Assembly (NCBI GenBank): GCA_944990035.1
Contig: CALYLX010000155.1
Location: forward strand, 186,001 to 250,000
Source: Clitopilus passeckerianus
Taxonomy: Eukaryota > Basidiomycota > Agaricomycetes > Agaricales > Entolomataceae
Length of the DNA: 64,000 bases
Reading direction: 5' to 3'
Shown here: piece after piece, positions 34,566 to 45,127 of the stretch
Position numbering within the stretch: the first letter of the stretch is position 1
Layout of the letters: each line of letters starts with the position of its first letter
The notes under the pieces: model-generated
What the model saw: the letters and a program-made list of their open reading frames with translations, nothing else
What the model was told of the DNA's origin: nothing
Databases searched by the model: none
Program-made: the position numbers and the translations under genes

Positions 34566-35842
34566 TCACACTTTTCGATACAATACAATGCAAACGGGAA
34601 CAATCGCGTCAGCTGTCTCGACAAAAACGGATTCCCCACTAGTCGCCTAACCGGACGCTTAAGATTAACATGGCAGCTTTTCAACAATGGCAGGAAGATA
34701 TATTTACCTGCGTAGTGCCACATGAGCCGGGTCGTACTATTGTGGAGCATTCGACCGAGACTCTATAGGGAGAAGTAGTGCACGACGTCGCGAATCGGTC
34801 TGCCAGCGCCGAGTTATAGTATGAATATACCCCTTGGCCGAACCTTTCTCCGTCAAGCGATCAGTATGCAGCGCTTCTACTTGGTGAGTGAACCGTACCT
34901 CCCAACATTATATGGCTCTTTGAATGCGAATGAGCGGAAGGCTGACTTGACGGCCATGCAGACACCGCAGGAACGAAATCCGCATAGTTCGGTGGTAGCT
35001 TTCGTCCCGAAGTCACAGATGCATTGTGAGCTATGGTATGTCCGTATAGTCGTCGACCCCGGTAGACGTTTGCTAAATATGGGAAATCAGTACTCTCGTA
35101 ATGTCCATTCGCGGATGTGGTATTACGCCCGCGTACCGATAATCTTCATGTGTTACTTGGCTGGTCCAGGGTACCTGGACCTCGAATATCCTCTCGACCG
35201 TCGGTACAAGCCGCTCAGCCGAGGACCACTGCTTCAAGAATCGATCTCTATCTGAAGCTGCGCGTCAGCCGCACGCCATAGCTAGGATGGTGTTCACGTA
35301 CATTCACCAAAAACCCTCAAATGTGGAGCAACCTCTCGTAATCCGACGTCGGTGTCATTCAAAGGGGGCATGACTGATTTCCGTGAGCAGGAGGGGCATA
35401 AGTTTCCCCCAGACCTGATTTGCGATCCACACAATTGGCATGTTTGCAGAACTCTGCTCATTCTTGCGGCTTCTCTGGATACCGTACCGCTTAGACTTTT
35501 GTCACGGTTAGAGGCTGACATGCCGACGGTACCTCGCGTGTTGTGGGCTGCAGTGTCCGCCGTGACTTGATTTCCCCGTTGCTCGGCAAGACCTTGTCTG
35601 ACAAGGTTGGGGATTGTGCCCTGTTATGTTGCGCGCACATGTCCTGCTACAGTAAGGATGCTTGAAGCCGTTTTCGACGAACTTTGGTTTGATCCCACAA
35701 ACCTGACTGACGAGCCCATTCCGTCAACAGAACGCCAGAATAGTCACAAAGAAATACTTTCCTCGCATAGAGCAGCTCCCGGTGCTACATTACTAGTATT
35801 CCCCCCAAACCAGCTTAAGGGAAAGATTGTGTAGCGTCTCAT
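34566..35842 (-). CDS. divergent zinc/ART-like protein P4
   Basis: Same subfamily as P3. The possible start is MRRYTIFPLSWFGG at 35840-35842, leading to ALCE. Modules: CGIKPKFVENGFKHPYCSRTC, then CQTRSCRATGKSS..HCS, then CQLCGSQIRSGGNLCPSC. The exon DRFLKQWSSAERLVPT follows. The core has TYHSSQCICDFG (His retained, codon 35033-35035), ELCGFRSCGVCMAVKSAF, FGQGVYSYYNSALADRF and TSPYRVSVECS. The last exon ESVFVETADAIVPVCIVLY ends at TGA 34566-34568. The usual catalytic Glu is replaced by Ser in my alignment, as in P3. The junction after ALCE lacks a consensus GT donor (GAGGAAAG), so the first exon may be mis-set or the copy may be decaying. Confidence 0.5.
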
Positions 35843-36675
35843 AGCAATAGCTGAACAGTGTGGGTTCTATCGACAATGCATAGGCCTTCAGCCATGCTTT
35901 TAGTTCCCTCGACGAGGCTTGAACGTGTTCTGTGCGTTGGATTGTCTTCACGTGGATTCAGCTCTGCTTCACCGTCACTTTCGACGTGAAGACCAGCCAC
36001 GTTGATGACACTAGCAGGTTTCATTCATAGCGCGAGAGTCGGAAACTTGAGAACCTGCGGCATATTCGAATAGCTAGTGACACTGCTTCCCCCATACGCC
36101 CCCCTAAACCACCACTGTTTGGGAGTATTGATGTCCTGTAAGTCTGGAATGACGTGCTTGTGTGTGCCTTGGCAGTAAAAGGGCCGTGGCAGATGATCAT
36201 GATGGAAACGTCGTCCCTCTCAACCCATTCTCAAGTCGCTGTTCTAACAGTCATAAAAGTACCTAAATCGACCACTGGAGTTGAGGATTCACAGTTTCAA
36301 GGATCGTCATCAAGGCACATGGAGCGCAACCGTCCGAAAAAACTACCTTACCTGAGGTTGTCGGTACATCCTGAACCAGAATCAGCCTGGCCGGCGGTTG
36401 TTTCCTCTGCCGTTGGAACGGGTACTCATCTCTCTTGATCTCAGACAAGACTGAGCGGCAGTTAACTCGGTTAAGCCGATGGGTACGCAAAACCGTCACT
36501 CCGCAATTTCATGGATGGGATGGGATCAGATGGCCTCATAACAGTCTCGAGAACGGAACCCCGAATGTCATAAAAGAAGTAAGGTGGAACTGAGTGCACA
36601 TCAATCCAAACGTTAAAAGCCTAGTAGACTTGTCCAGGTCCGTGGTATATGTTTATTCCATTAAATCCAAATACT
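35843..36675. other. intergenic with no supported gene
   Basis: 830 bp between P4 and P5. A minus-strand frame at 36263-36499 includes EIKRDEYPFQRQRKQPP, which looks coding-like but matches nothing I know. Confidence 0.35.
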
Positions 36676-37913
36676 CTACGATATTAGTGGCGTCTTGAAT
36701 AACTTAGCAATCGCTGATTTTACCCCAGATGGTGTCTCTTCTTCTGGTGGAAAACCGTATACCACCAGGAATACAGGTCGTACTGCATCATTGTCGTATA
36801 CGACTGTTTCTGGGTAGTTTAATTGAGGGCCAGGCTTGCCTATTACCTGCAGTAACCCATCAAGTCAGAATCGTGATTATTGACGGAAAGGAGATGACGT
36901 ACGGAGTGGTAACCCGATGGGGGTTCTAATAACTCTGTGTTGTTCAGCCGTAGCTCGAGAGGCTTGCCGACTACCACCCGGCTGACCAGCATGACTCTGA
37001 GGTATGATGATTTTGTTCGATTGAGAACGTAGTCGTCAGCCTCTGTAAAACTTGTCAAAATCATACACTCGGAGGTTTGCGCTTGCACTCACTCGATGAA
37101 CAAGTAGTGGTATAGATGCCCGTCCCAAATCTTCGAAATTTGTTCTTCGTACCTATAGAAAGTCAGAATGGGGCCCAAAGTAATGAGCTCAGCATGCTTA
37201 CCACACTTTCCGACGTCGAAGGACCCCTTTATTATGCGACATAGATTGCACTCAGGGAGTTCGCAAGGACGATTACTTCTTGTGTCTTCACCGAGAAGAC
37301 AACATCGGTTGGTGCCATGGAATAATAGTTGTTCGTTCGCGAAAAAGTCGGTCTTTTTGTGAACCATCGTGGCACCAACCTTGGTTCTGGCTGATTCTCA
37401 GCATCAAAGTCGAGATGGCTAACAAAGATGACTGACCTGTAGCGTTTGTAGCTGCTCATCATATCTGGACTGGACTGGACTGTAAAGATCCCATGGATGG
37501 GAGGTATAGGTTTATCAGGGTGCTTCCAACCCTGCTTGAACTTTTCCTCGACTGTGGAGTAGAGACGTCAGCCAATGGATGTTGCCCAAGGATGAAAGGG
37601 TTTACCAATCGAGTGATAGTTCACTGAACGTGGCAGTAGGGAGACTCGGCTGCCCTTTTCAGCATGTGGGTTTGAGCCACCAATTGTGAAGTAGTCGTCG
37701 GCCAGCATTATGAAGTTATGAAGTATCACGCTCAACCCTTGTCGAAAGGCTAGCAATATAAATGTTTTCCACAATTGTAATATCCCAATCTGGCTCGGGA
37801 ACAGGGTGGTCAAGTAAAACGTCAAAACGCGGCATGGGTGCGCTGATATGAAACCGTTCAGGGCTCAGTGTGTGAGAGACCGAGATTATTGCTGGTGCGA
37901 AGCTATCATTCAT
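36676..37913 (-). CDS. ADP-ribosyltransferase-like protein P5 without zinc modules
   Basis: Probable start MNDSFAPAIISVSHTLSPER at 37911-37913. The join between the first segment and a second one (DDYFTIGGSNPHAEKGSR) is unclear. From there the exons are clean: VEEKFKQGWKHPDKPIPP, IFTVQSSPDMMSSYKRYR, EQLLFHGTNRCCLLG (His codon 37317-37319), CELPECNLCRIIKGSFDV, RFGTGIYTTTCSSS, VMLVSRVVVGKPLELR, PPSGYHSV and LNYPETVVYDNDAVRPVF. The His-Tyr-Glu triad is present. The N-terminus is unlike P1/P2 and lacks their Cys modules, so this is a third architecture around the same core. The stop is taken as TAG at 36676-36678. Confidence 0.65.
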
Positions 37914-38541
37914 TGCTGAATATAGCGAGTCGCATCAATCCCCTCATATCCTCCAGATGAACGGACAGCGTCCGAGGTACCTGTCCGGCGAAAAAACGTG
38001 GCCTCTTGCTGATTGAACAAGCACAAACATCCGAAACCGGGACAGCCTTTCTTGAGGTTCCAAGTTTTTATGACTCAAGCCAAGTATCTAGAGCAAGTCC
38101 AGCCACAAGATCGAATATCTAAGGACCCTTGTATCGTGTTGCCTGAGCATTGCAACCGCCTGACTATTCTTGACGTCGACCACGAGTCGAAAGGTGATGA
38201 TCATGGAGAGACCGTAGGAGATCGTGTGTGACTGTCGACAATGACCTCGGCATCACGCCAGGGACTGTCACGCCGTAGGCAGTGTCAGTAACGTCAGAGC
38301 TACTCGTGGCCTCCATGCTTAAACCACAACGCGTTTGGGTAACACAATGCTTGTTTTCCCATAATCAACTCGTCGTTAGACCTACTTGGGCTATAGTTGC
38401 TTGTCTAAGCGTAGAACATGCGGTTCATTAGGCATTGATCAGAGTTGTCATTTAAACGATATCCACGATCTTGGCTCGACCCTATTTTACCTCCCAACAC
38501 CAGTTATCTCTATTGCGGCCTTCTCGCTCATACCCCACGAT
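37914..38541. promoter_or_regulatory. divergent region between P5 and the NADAR gene
   Basis: The P5 start (minus) and the NADAR-domain start (plus) are separated by about 630 bp and face away from each other, so control sequences may be shared. No named site recognised. Confidence 0.4.
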
Positions 38542-39652
38542 ATGTCTACATACTCGGATATTCATCAGGATAGGAAACGTCTCAGCGCTTTGGATACCAA
38601 CTATTGGCGAAGTACCTCCTCGAGCGGTCTCCCCACCCCTGATGATGCCGCTTTCTACACGCCCATAAGTGCTCCAGTGACACCTGCTGAGCCATCTTAT
38701 TATGGCTCAGCTCACTCTGCAGTGAGATCCGCCGAAATCTCCAGAGTAAGCCCCGGATCTCGCCCAAGGCAGCCTTCAGAGTCGCGCCTGTCTCCCCCGA
38801 AAGCACCGAGCCCTGGTAAACCTGATTATCCCTCTCCAACAAGAGCCATGCCGCCGTTGGAGAAGATCCCGGAAATTCATACGCCTGAAGAATACCCCGC
38901 ATATGAGATCCCACCGCCAGAAATCAGCAAGGCAGAGTCCCGTAAATCACGACGACTATCCAACTTCAATTCGTCTCCAAGGTCTCCGATCATTCAGGAG
39001 CCCCCACGATATTCGACGTTCATTCCACGTTCTCGAGCGAAAATCCTCTTTTACCATAAACAAGATGAACACTATGGATTCACTAATTTTTCAAGTCACC
39101 CTGTCATTTACCAGGGTAAACGATACCCGACTAGCGAACATCTTTTCCAGTCCTTTAAAGTTTGTATCCGAAGATCCTTCTAGAAAACACCCAGTTACTT
39201 ATCATGGTCTTCTATTCAGTTCCACGGCCACCGGCCCGGCCTAGCTGAACATATCCGGACGTGCTCAGAAAGACCAAGTGTTGCGTTCTCTGAGGCTCGA
39301 AGATTCCAGCCTGAAGTTCGACCGGACTGGAAGCATGTAAACGTTGCGATGGCAAGTAATTCGGATTATGCGATATTACTGGTCTCATACGTCTGTTGTA
39401 TATCAGATGGACATCACTCTAGAGCATAAATTCACCCAGCATCAAGATTTGAAGCAGGAACTTCTTTCTACAGGTGACGCTGAACTTGTTGAGGTATGGA
39501 ACCAATCCTTCTTGCTTTCTCCCTTTGATCTGACATCCTGACAGGACTCTGACAAAGATGCCTTCTGGGGAGTCGGTGCAGATGGGAACGGCCGTAACGA
39601 GCTCGGAAAGGCACTAGAGAGGCTTCGAGACATGCTCAAAGCACGCCTTTGA
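38542..39652 (+). CDS. NADAR-domain protein (YbiA/DUF1768 family)
   Basis: Four exons, 38542-39159, 39220-39351, 39407-39493 and 39545-39652, total 315 codons. Residues 1 to about 170 are low-complexity and Ser/Pro-rich (SPPKAPSPGKPDYPSP). The NADAR domain follows: ILFYHKQDEHYGFTNFSSHP, GKRYPTSEHLFQSFKFHGHR, ARRFQPEVRPDWKHVNVAM, HKFTQHQDLKQELLSTGDAE, and DSDKDAFWGVGADGNGRNEL. The F..N.S, E..FQ..K and WG.G...GxN motifs are those of the family. Bacterial YbiA acts on riboflavin-pathway intermediates, and other NADAR proteins are reported to remove ADP-ribose from guanine bases; which applies here is unknown. Intron 2 has a GC donor (GCAAGT at 39352). It lies between P5 and P6 of the ART-like family. 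Confidence 0.88.
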
Positions 39653-39920
39653 TGCACGTTTATGTGGTTCGACTTACAATATTTATCGTCACAATCCAAC
39701 ACGTTTCATCCGTGTCTGCCATGACTGGACTGTCACTACAGGCCCAATCCGCCTGGTTATTGCGATCACCGGTTAAGACAGCATCTCGTTTTTTGAAACT
39801 GAATTTCAGGTTGCTTGCACATTGCCTCGTGTATCACGATCAGGCTCTCTCAGATATAAAGGATATATTCGACGATCTTGAGCCCTCACGTTCTTCCCCG
39901 TTCTTAATAAATCCCACAAG

Positions 39921-40870
39921 ATGTTCAGTACTCAGGCATCAACTACGCAGTTCTGTGAGGTAGGCCGAATAGCCTCCAAAAGCATATCTTGAATGAACCT
40001 CACAAATGTTCGCCAGTTCTGTCACCTAAAGCCGCGACACTCGGGCCATAAGTATTGCTCCAAGACATGTGCTGCTAGTGCTGGTACATCCATACCTGCT
40101 GCCCCTGCTGCTGCTGCGCCAACAAGCAACGCAAGTACCCTCTGCAACGTCAGTGCCAACTGTTGTAGAACCGATTCATAGTCTGACTTTGGGCTATGCC
40201 CTAGTACTGCCAAAGCAAGCCGAAGTTTACCAACTTCGACTATTGCGGGAAATATTGTGCCGCACAGGCGGCTAATAGTCCCGCGAATGTAGGCGTTCAA
40301 CCGGCTCAGCAGCCTGCACCAGCCTCGTCTGGGTTTAACCCCGCACAGATGGCTCGTACGTCCGCATCACATAACCGCTCATGAGACCACTCGGGTATTA
40401 ACAAATAATTGTGCCCAGAGACCCTTGCTTCACAATTTCCGCAGATGAAAGCATATTTCGCCACTGTCAACCCCCAGACAGGCCAGATCGTCCCACCAGC
40501 ACCTGGTACCGCCTCTACTTCCACAGCCACGACACCTGCTGCATCGAACCTTCAACCTGCTACCGCCTCTGTTCAAGCTGCCGCTCCCGTCGTTAACACT
40601 ACCTGCCTCATCCCTGGCTGCGGGAAACCCGCTCATGTTGATGCGAAAGGAGCTAAGACAAGCGATTACTGCTCCAAGAGGCACAGAGAGTGAGTTCTTT
40701 ACTACCTGTTGACGAGTACACCAATGAACAGATAATCTATCTTTAGAGAGGCTGTTACTTCTGGGTTGGCTGAGGCTTGCATCATGTGCCGAAAGTTCCC
40801 TCAGAGTGATAAAGACTACTTCTGCAGCCGAACTTGCAAAGACGAGGCCACGAAGAAGAGCGGGCAGTAG
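39921..40870 (+). CDS. zinc-module-only relative of P1/P2 (P6)
   Basis: It starts MFSTQASTTQFCE at 39921. Spliced exons give FCHLKPRHSGHKYCSKTCA, an Ala/Pro-rich linker, YCQSKPKFTNFDYCGKYCA, a long Gln/Pro/Ala/Thr-rich linker, CLIPGCGKPAHVDAKGAKTSDYC, and CIMCRKFPQSDKDYFCSRTC. A stop TAG follows at 40868-40870. These are the same four Cys modules in the same order as the N-terminal half of P1 and P2, and the exon borders agree. The protein stops exactly where the transferase part would begin. No ART core is seen in the next 400 bp. It could act as a partner or competitor of the full-length proteins (inference). Confidence 0.7.
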
Positions 40871-41314
40871 TGCCACTATCGACCATCTCTTATACAGTAA
40901 ATTCCGGTTTCTGCGAATAAGAGTACTACGTAGGACGGCCACTCGAGGTTCATGGTGGTTGACTAAGATACATTAATATAAGAATAAGTTATTGGTAAGC
41001 TTAAGGGTCCGTCGTGTAGAAGCTCGTGCGTGCAATTAGCGTGGATGTATGCGAGAGAAATGAAGGATGAATGTAACGTGTTATGCTACAATGGATGCTA
41101 TGATTCCGTAGAATGAATGAAGTGGCTAAGGGTATGTCGCGCGATGGTATATAAGTTAGACAGCTGTCAGTTGATGCCGGATGTCCTGAGATGCTGCTGC
41201 TGGAGTCTTTGGGGCGTATTTTTCGAAGCTGTTTACTGGAAGAAAGTGGGGATTGACATGATTCATGGCCGACTAAAGCGTTTGACCACCCTTTGGAATC
41301 CTTCTAATCAGACG
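40871..41314. other. intergenic with no supported gene
   Basis: 440 bp between the convergent P6 and zinc-finger gene ends. Nothing recognised. Confidence 0.4.
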
Positions 41315-42223
41315 TCAGCATGCGACAGGCATTAGCAATCTGAACCACTTGCCTCGGATAGGACTTAGTGCCCGGAGAGGCTCTGAGTGACCTCGTTCCT
41401 CGCAACGGTGGTACCTCAGGTGGACCGCATCCCTGAGCCGCTTTTGGCATGAGGGACAGGTTGAGGTCCTGTTCCCAAGAAGTAGGAGAGGGGTAAGTAA
41501 AAATGAAAGAGTTTCAGGGTACGTTAGAACCATACCGATCATGTATGTTATGGATATGAAGATGATACGTCAAGGCTTTCGCATTTCGGAGAGTGTCTCG
41601 ACATCCAGGTCGGCCACATGACAATTCATCTTTCAAGTGAGTCTGCTGGTCTCGCAAAAAGTTTGAGACCTCCTGACGCTGAAAGCAAAGTAGGGTCATG
41701 AGAATAACTCTAAGAACGAGAGGACAAAGGGGCTTACTGCCATTGCTAATGATTCAGTGCAAGATTGCCTATAAATGGCCTCGACGTTATTTTCTTCCAC
41801 CAGGGAGGGCACCAGTGAGGGAACACGTCCAATGTTGCTTGGGGCAGGCGCAGTTTCCCATGAGGACTTTGACCACTCGGACCCGAAGGATGAGACCGAT
41901 CCAAGCACCGAGTCCACGCCTGCTCTGTAGCGGATGGCAATCTGCTGCGCCGGGGTGCTGGAGGAAGAACTTGAGCTAAGTCCACTCGAATGTCCACTGG
42001 ACGATTTCGTGAGGATTGGCGCCACCGGGGCGGAGAACTCCCATGTGCTCCCATCATCAGCCAGATTCCACATTGATTCGAAGCTAGCTTCCAAGGGAAA
42101 GTAAATTCCATATCGTCTTGACCGGTCCTGAATCGGAGACAAAGGTCGTGTGCGTTGAATCCATCTCATTGGAGAGGCAGAATAGCCAAGCAGAAGTCCA
42201 TCTGTATCCCGAGGATCCATCAA
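41315..42223 (-). CDS. small protein with two C2H2-like zinc fingers
   Basis: It starts MMDPRDTDGLLLGYSASPMR at 42221-42223. Exon 1 is Ser-rich (GHSSGLSSSSSSSTPAQQ) without a known domain. Two introns later come CGRPGCRDTLRNAKALTYH with HIHNIH, and CPSCQKRLRDAVHLRYHRC with a following GH. Both fit C-x2-4-C-x(n)-L-x-Y-H-x(4-6)-H, as in C2H2 fingers. It ends LLMPVAC at 41315. The length is near 275 residues. It is probably a DNA-binding regulator; the target is unknown. Confidence 0.6.
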
Positions 42224-42612
42224 GAGAAGGAGAGGTGTAGGGAGTCTAAGGAGGCTTATTCCGGCTTGTCAGTATATATACTAGCTGGATTTGAATGGCC
42301 TCAGAGGTTGAGCCTTGGCCATGATCGTGAATGATTCTGTGAGTCTGAAGCGCACACCGACGAATGATCGGGGCGCATTGTGTTCAGAAACGTGTTCTTC
42401 AGTCACCCGCAACGGGGCCATGAGTCATTGTGTATCCCTGCAACTGGTTTAAAAATTAAGGTCCAGGTCTAGGGCAGCTCAAAGCGAAATCCGATGCATT
42501 GGAAGCAAACAATGGTCATTGTCGGGGTGTGAATGCAAGTGGTGACAGATCGTGACGCCTTCGACGTTGTCCGGCATTGTCCGACATGCCAATCTCAAGG
42601 ACTATTACGACG
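42224..42612. promoter_or_regulatory. divergent region between zinc-finger gene and COQ4
   Basis: About 390 bp upstream of both genes. No specific site recognised. Confidence 0.4.
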
Positions 42613-43604
42613 ATGTTGACACCACGTTTAACGACGAGAGCGGTGCTACGAAGTCCTCATGTCTTCCCAACAAGATGCCTCATTCAGCGTTCATGGGCCC
42701 ACTCCACCGACACCCCTGGTTTGACGCGTTTCTCGAGCACCACACCCGCCTACAAAGGCCACATTCCTCTAAACTGGTTTGAAAACGCGTTTCTTGCCGC
42801 TGGTTCAGCAATTATGTCACTCAAGAATCCCAGGAGAGGCGGTGAGATCTATTAAGAAATGTAGCCTAAAACTCGTGTTGAACACGACTTGCAGACATGG
42901 TTGCCGCATTGGGGGAAACCACGGCAGGCCCGAGCTTACCTCGACTCCGTGATGCTATGCTGGAACACCCAGAGGGCCGGGCGATACTCAAGGAGCGCCC
43001 AAGAGTCAATTCATCCACTATCGACATGAATGAGCTTGCCCAGTATCCCGAGGGTACTTTTGGCAGGGCTTATGTCACTTGGCTCGAACGGTGTGGCGTT
43101 ACTCCAGACACCAGAGAACCCGTATGTCAGGATAAATTGCATTTTTAACCCTCGCTCAACGGAATCCATTAGGTTCATTACATCGATGATCCCGAATTAG
43201 CCTACGTCATGCAACGATACCGGGAATGCCACGACTTTTATCATTGCATCTGCAACATGCCGGTGGCTGTTGAGTACGAAATAGCACTCAAATACTTCGA
43301 GTTTGCAAATCTCGGGCTTCCCATGACGGCAATATCTGCAATCTTCGGGCCGCTTCGACTCAACAACGACAAGCGCGCGAGGCTATACACGGAATATGTT
43401 CCCTGGGCGTTAAAGTGTGGTGGCACGGCCCGAAATCTCATTACCGTCTATTGGGAACGACGATGGGACCAAAATATCGATGAAATGAAGAGAGAGTTCG
43501 GAATTTGGGATCCACCAGAGGCAAAATGGCGCAAGCCATTGAGTGAGGCGAAACTTGCAGCTGAGAAACGACGGTTAGACGCTCAGAAGCCTACCAGCTC
43601 TTAA
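42613..43604 (+). CDS. COQ4: ubiquinone biosynthesis protein COQ4, mitochondrial
   Basis: Three exons, 42613-42841, 42895-43121 and 43173-43604, total 296 codons. The start MLTPRLTTRAVLRSPHVFP begins an Arg-rich mitochondrial presequence; a second ATG at 42577 is in frame, but its extra residues look less like a presequence. Landmarks: YKGHIPLNWFENAFLAAGSA, DMVAALGETT, YPEGTFGRAYVTWLE, VHYIDDPELAYVMQRYRECH, then HDFYH with a downstream Glu (the Coq4 metal-binding motif), and LKYFEFANLGLPMTAISA. Coq4 organises the CoQ synthome on the matrix side of the inner membrane and is implicated in C1 decarboxylation/hydroxylation of the ring. The sequence is complete. Confidence 0.95.
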
Positions 43605-44569
43605 TGTGTGGGTTCATACGAGGTTGACATTCCTCATAATTTATGCAATTATAGCTTGACAGGCACTCCATTTGTTCCTCCCCTATTGTGGGACGCCAAG
43701 TTTACGTTCGGGTGCTGTCGGCCCTCACGTCTTCCACCTGCCTCAATTCTCGAGCTCCCTCAACGCCACCACCTCACCTCCAGCTGGTGCCGCACGAGAC
43801 GGGGCCTAGTTCCGCCACTTACGAGTTCATGACACCTTGTCTGATGGGCGATCGTCTCCAATTGGATATTGTGATCCAACTGTATAGGTTTCTCCGAGGA
43901 TGCCAGCTCATGGAATGAGCTATCGTATTCTGCCCAGAGAAGCTTCCTGGTTATCTGTTGTTGGGGAGGACAGTCACGGTTCTACGCCTGAGATGCGGGC
44001 CCTCATCTTGCCGCTTCAATACCCGCCAATATGACGCGGTGACGATGAAGTTTCGGCAAATCAAATCTAATCCTCCCTGATTACCATTGTGGTACCGGTC
44101 TCGCCATATTCCACGCGTTCTGTAACGGGATTGGCTGTACCACGGTCCACAGTCCGTCTGATACTCATCCCTGTTACTACCTCGGCAGGGTGACCGAAAA
44201 GGGTCGATCTATGATTGCCAACCGGAAGTCAGCTTGTCGCCTTTTCCTTCGATGGGTTCTGTGCAGTGACTACCGTCGCAATTTCTGTACGGAAGATTCC
44301 TACTTGCGTATATATTGCCCACTCAGTTCCCTCATGATCAGATCTGATTCAGACATCCTCGGATATCCCTGAGCTTAAACCCGTGAACGTCATATGAAGG
44401 CCCTGTAGGTATATAAGACTCCGACTTGCACTCACCTCAACCCCGCTAGCTTCGAAATCCAGGAGCAGCTCCTTTGCCACTCAGTTATACCCCATACACT
44501 GGTGCTTAGGAAAGGTGACTACTATTGCCCGCTTATTAGCATGTCGACTAAGAATTCCCACCTAGAACC
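43605..44569. other. spacer with possible gene remnants
   Basis: 965 bp between COQ4 and a membrane-protein frame. Short coding-like pieces occur (for example HCGTGLAIFHAFCNGIG near 44080-44140 on the plus strand), but they do not join into a gene. Confidence 0.35.
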
Positions 44570-45127
44570 ATGCCGACAAGGGTTTCTCCGCGATCAGGTT
44601 CCCCCACAGAGGGTCAGAGCATAACACGAACTCAGCGCCCTCACTACTTCAACTTCTTCAACGTCGATCCACTCACTCTTCTCGAGGTTTCTCTAACCTC
44701 GGTAAAGTACGCATTCTATCAGACCATCGGCTATTATGGCGTTCTGTGCCTTCTGCGCGGGCATAATCACGACATTACTGTCGCTTCGGCCGCAAGTTGG
44801 GGCTTCACTGGGGGCGCAATCTTCACCATCCCTTATCTCTTACTACTTCCGTCGAAAGCGCAGGATATCGAATATCAAGTCACCGACCTATGGAATCTCC
44901 GGACTAGTCTTCGAACCGCGGTATCTCTTCTCACAATGGAGACCCTTTACAACGTGGCAGCAAGCGGAGTGGGTGCAATAGTTCGAGAAGGATGGGATAT
45001 GGGAAAGATCTCATTCGGGGCTTTTTACGCTTTCTGTGGACCCGTGATTTGTTTCTCTGTTCTGTCATTTCTGCTCCTTATTGTCCTTGGACTTATGCGA
45101 ATCGTCGTGATGTTATCCAGTAGATAG
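44570..45127 (+). CDS. unrecognised 185-residue membrane protein
   Basis: An uninterrupted frame starts MPTRVSPRSGSPTEGQ with a polar head of about 35 residues, then four hydrophobic segments: YAFYQTIGYYGVLCLL, WGFTGGAIFTIPYLLLLP, AVSLLTMETLYNVAASGVGA, and CGPVICFSVLSFLLLIVLGL. It ends MRIVVMLSSR with TAG at 45125-45127. The hydrophobicity pattern over the whole length argues for a real gene. No family recognised. Confidence 0.5.
   Translation: MPTRVSPRSGSPTEGQSITRTQRPHYFNFFNVDPLTLLEVSLTSVKYAFYQTIGYYGVLCLLRGHNHDITVASAASWGFTGGAIFTIPYLLLLPSKAQDIEYQVTDLWNLRTSLRTAVSLLTMETLYNVAASGVGAIVREGWDMGKISFGAFYAFCGPVICFSVLSFLLLIVLGLMRIVVMLSSR

Noticed and set aside
37452..37480. Short GGACT tandem repeat
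   Set aside because: Only about three to four units inside a P5 exon, in frame as part of FTVQSSPD; too short to call a repeat feature.
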